Positions 21,769 to 22,940 of a DNA stretch of 22,940 nt are shown one piece after another. Each line of letters opens with the position of its first letter. Position 1 is the stretch's first letter. The notes beneath the pieces are model-generated. The model was not told where the DNA came from, searched no databases, and worked only from the letters and a program-made list of their open reading frames with translations. This stretch comes from Polyangiaceae bacterium (GTDB lineage Bacteria > Myxococcota > Polyangia > Polyangiales > Polyangiaceae), in NCBI GenBank assembly GCA_025936205.1, contig JAICTU010000089.1, positions 1 through 22,940 of the forward strand, written 5' to 3'. Both the position numbers and the translations under genes were made by a program.

Positions 21769-22940
21769 TTACGCCCCGGCGACTTCTTCCTTCTCGTTTT
21801 CGTACACGATGAGCGGTTGATCTCCGCGACGGATCACGTCCTCGTTGATCACCACTTCCTTGATGCCCGTCTTCGACGGCACCTCGTAGAAGATATCGAG
21901 CATCGACTCCTCGAGGATCGCGCGCAGACCGCGCGCGCCGCTCTCGCGGACGAGCGCCTTCTTGGCGACCGCTTTGAGCGCGCCCTTGGTAAACTTGCAG
22001 CGCACGCCGTCCATTTCAAACAGCTTCTGGAACTGCTTGACCAGGCTGTTGCGCGGCGCCGTGAGGATCTCGATCAGCGCGTCCTCGTTCAGCTCGTGCA
22101 GGGTGGCGAGCACCGGCAAGCGGCCGATGAACTCCGGGATGAGCCCGAACTTCAGCAGATCTTCCGGCTGCACCTCGCGCAGCAGCTCTCCGAGCTTGAA
22201 CTCGTCGCGGCTCTTGATCTCCGCGCCGAAGCCCAGACGCGATTCACCGATACGACGCTGGATGATCTCATCCAGGCCCACGAAGGCGCCGCCGCAGATG
22301 AACAGGATGTTGGTGGTGTCCACCTGCAGGAAGTCCTGCTGCGGGTGCTTGCGGCCGCCCTTGGGCGGCACGTTGGCCACCGTGCCTTCGATGATCTTGA
22401 GCAGCGCCTGCTGCACGCCCTCGCCCGATACGTCGCGCGTGATTGAGGGGTTGTCGGACTTGCGCGAAATCTTGTCGATCTCATCGATATAGACGATGCC
22501 GCGCTGCGCCCGCTCGACATTGTAATCGGCCGACTGCAACAGCTTGAGGATGATGTTCTCGACGTCCTCGCCGACATAGACGGCTTCGGTCAGTGTCGTC
22601 GCATCGGCCATCGTGAACGGCACGTCGAGGATGGGGGCCAGCGTCTGCGCAAGCAGCGTCTTGCCCGACCCGGTCGGGCCGATCAGCAGGATGTTCGACT
22701 TCGCAAGCTCAACGTCGTTGTGCTTGGTCTGGTGGTTGAGCCGCTTGTAATGATTGTGGACCGCGACCGAGAGCACCTTCTTGGCGTGGCTCTGGCCGAT
22801 CACGTAGTCGTCGAGAACCTTGCAGATCTCCTTCGGCGTCGGAATGCCGTCGCGCGACTTGACCAGCGAGGACTTGTTCTCCTCGCGGATGATATCCATG
22901 CACAGTTCAACGCACTCGTCGCAGATGAAAACCGTCGGCC
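21769..22940 (-). CDS. clpX: ClpX, ATP-dependent unfoldase of the ClpXP protease (5' end outside window)
   Basis: The frame stays open to the right edge. Upstream of the internal Met at 22899 it reads [12 protein letters not shown], part of the N-terminal C4 zinc finger, so the true start lies outside the window. Counting from Met 22899, Walker A GPTGSGKT is at 74-81, Walker B IVYIDE at 135-140, sensor-2-type [12 protein letters not shown] near the C-terminus, and the ClpP-binding loop is expected in the RLGFGA segment (221-226). ClpX unfolds tagged proteins and feeds them to ClpP. Two substitutions stand out: pore-1 loop VYVG (V107) instead of GYVG, and LAPILDVPF (P89) where LARxLxVPF is usual. 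Valine codon choice changes near position 22390 (see finding). Catalytic function is otherwise expected. Confidence 0.93.
   Translation of the reverse strand, partial: PTVFICDECVELCMDIIREENKSSLVKSRDGIPTPKEICKVLDDYVIGQSHAKKVLSVAVHNHYKRLNHQTKHNDVELAKSNILLIGPTGSGKTLLAQTLAPILDVPFTMADATTLTEAVYVGEDVENIILKLLQSADYNVERAQRGIVYIDEIDKISRKSDNPSITRDVSGEGVQQALLKIIEGTVANVPPKGGRKHPQQDFLQVDTTNILFICGGAFVGLDEIIQRRIGESRLGFGAEIKSRDEFKLGELLREVQPEDLLKFGLIPEFIGRLPVLATLHELNEDALIEILTAPRNSLVKQFQKLFEMDGVRCKFTKGALKAVAKKALVRESGARGLRAILEESMLDIFYEVPSKTGIKEVVINEDVIRRGDQPLIVYENEKEEVAGA

Noticed and set aside
19420..22446. 1008-codon plus-strand open frame across lon and clpX
   Set aside because: It spans the antisense of two well-defined conserved genes and has no motif of its own; its length comes from codon bias.

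Overview
The window is high-GC bacterial chromosomal DNA. I read it as a member of the Myxococcota (Polyangiales or Haliangiales grade). The reasons are the strong G/C third-position bias, several large lipoproteins with Gly/Ser/Thr or Asp/Ala-Gly linkers and haem-binding CxxCH motifs, small Cys-rich lipoproteins, and two different Lon proteases close together. This assignment is inference; no rRNA gene is present.

Layout. Positions 1-837 hold the 3' end of one Lon protease gene, closed by a clear hairpin/T-tract terminator. Positions 922-3186 (-) encode a large lipoprotein with one CxxCH motif. A 350-bp gene-free stretch rich in inverted repeats follows. Then come an NAD(P)H:FMN-reductase-type flavoprotein (3539-4108, +), a convergent overlapping GNAT acetyltransferase (4095-4613, -), tRNA-Asp(GUC), and a response regulator with a degenerate GGDEF domain (4896-6221, -). 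Divergent from the regulator is a two-gene unit: an ECF-type sigma factor (6469-7110) overlapping by 4 nt a single-pass membrane protein with an extracytoplasmic carbohydrate-binding-like domain (7107-8186). An M32 carboxypeptidase (8247-9740) follows, then a tandem pair of tiny genes (9896-10105 and 10132-10266) that share an N-terminal sequence and a duplicated ribosome-binding site. I do not recognise these two.

Positions 10371-13518 (-) form a tight operon, transcribed right to left: inorganic pyrophosphatase, ABC ATPase, and two ABC-2 permeases (PF06182 type). A cysteine-free glutaredoxin-like gene (13614-14003, +) diverges from it. Next is a lipoprotein with two CxxCH motifs (14096-16003, -). 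Positions 16004-19054 are an accessory-looking, loosely packed region. It holds two related Cys-rich lipoprotein genes (16826-17359, + and 17515-18165, -), an internally deleted third copy (about 16528-16827, -), and an unrelated Cys-rich lipoprotein (18483-18860, +). tRNA-Val(UAC) follows, and then the housekeeping proteolysis unit clpX-lon (minus strand), with clpX running off the right edge.

Points I would follow up: the small-peptide gene pair; the sigma factor coupled to a membrane carbohydrate-binding-like protein; the Cys-rich lipoprotein family and its decayed copy; the GGDEF protein with a lost active site but intact I-site; and a clpX that looks chimeric, with a change in codon use near position 22390 and two odd substitutions, one in the pore loop. 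The last may be an assembly join rather than biology.
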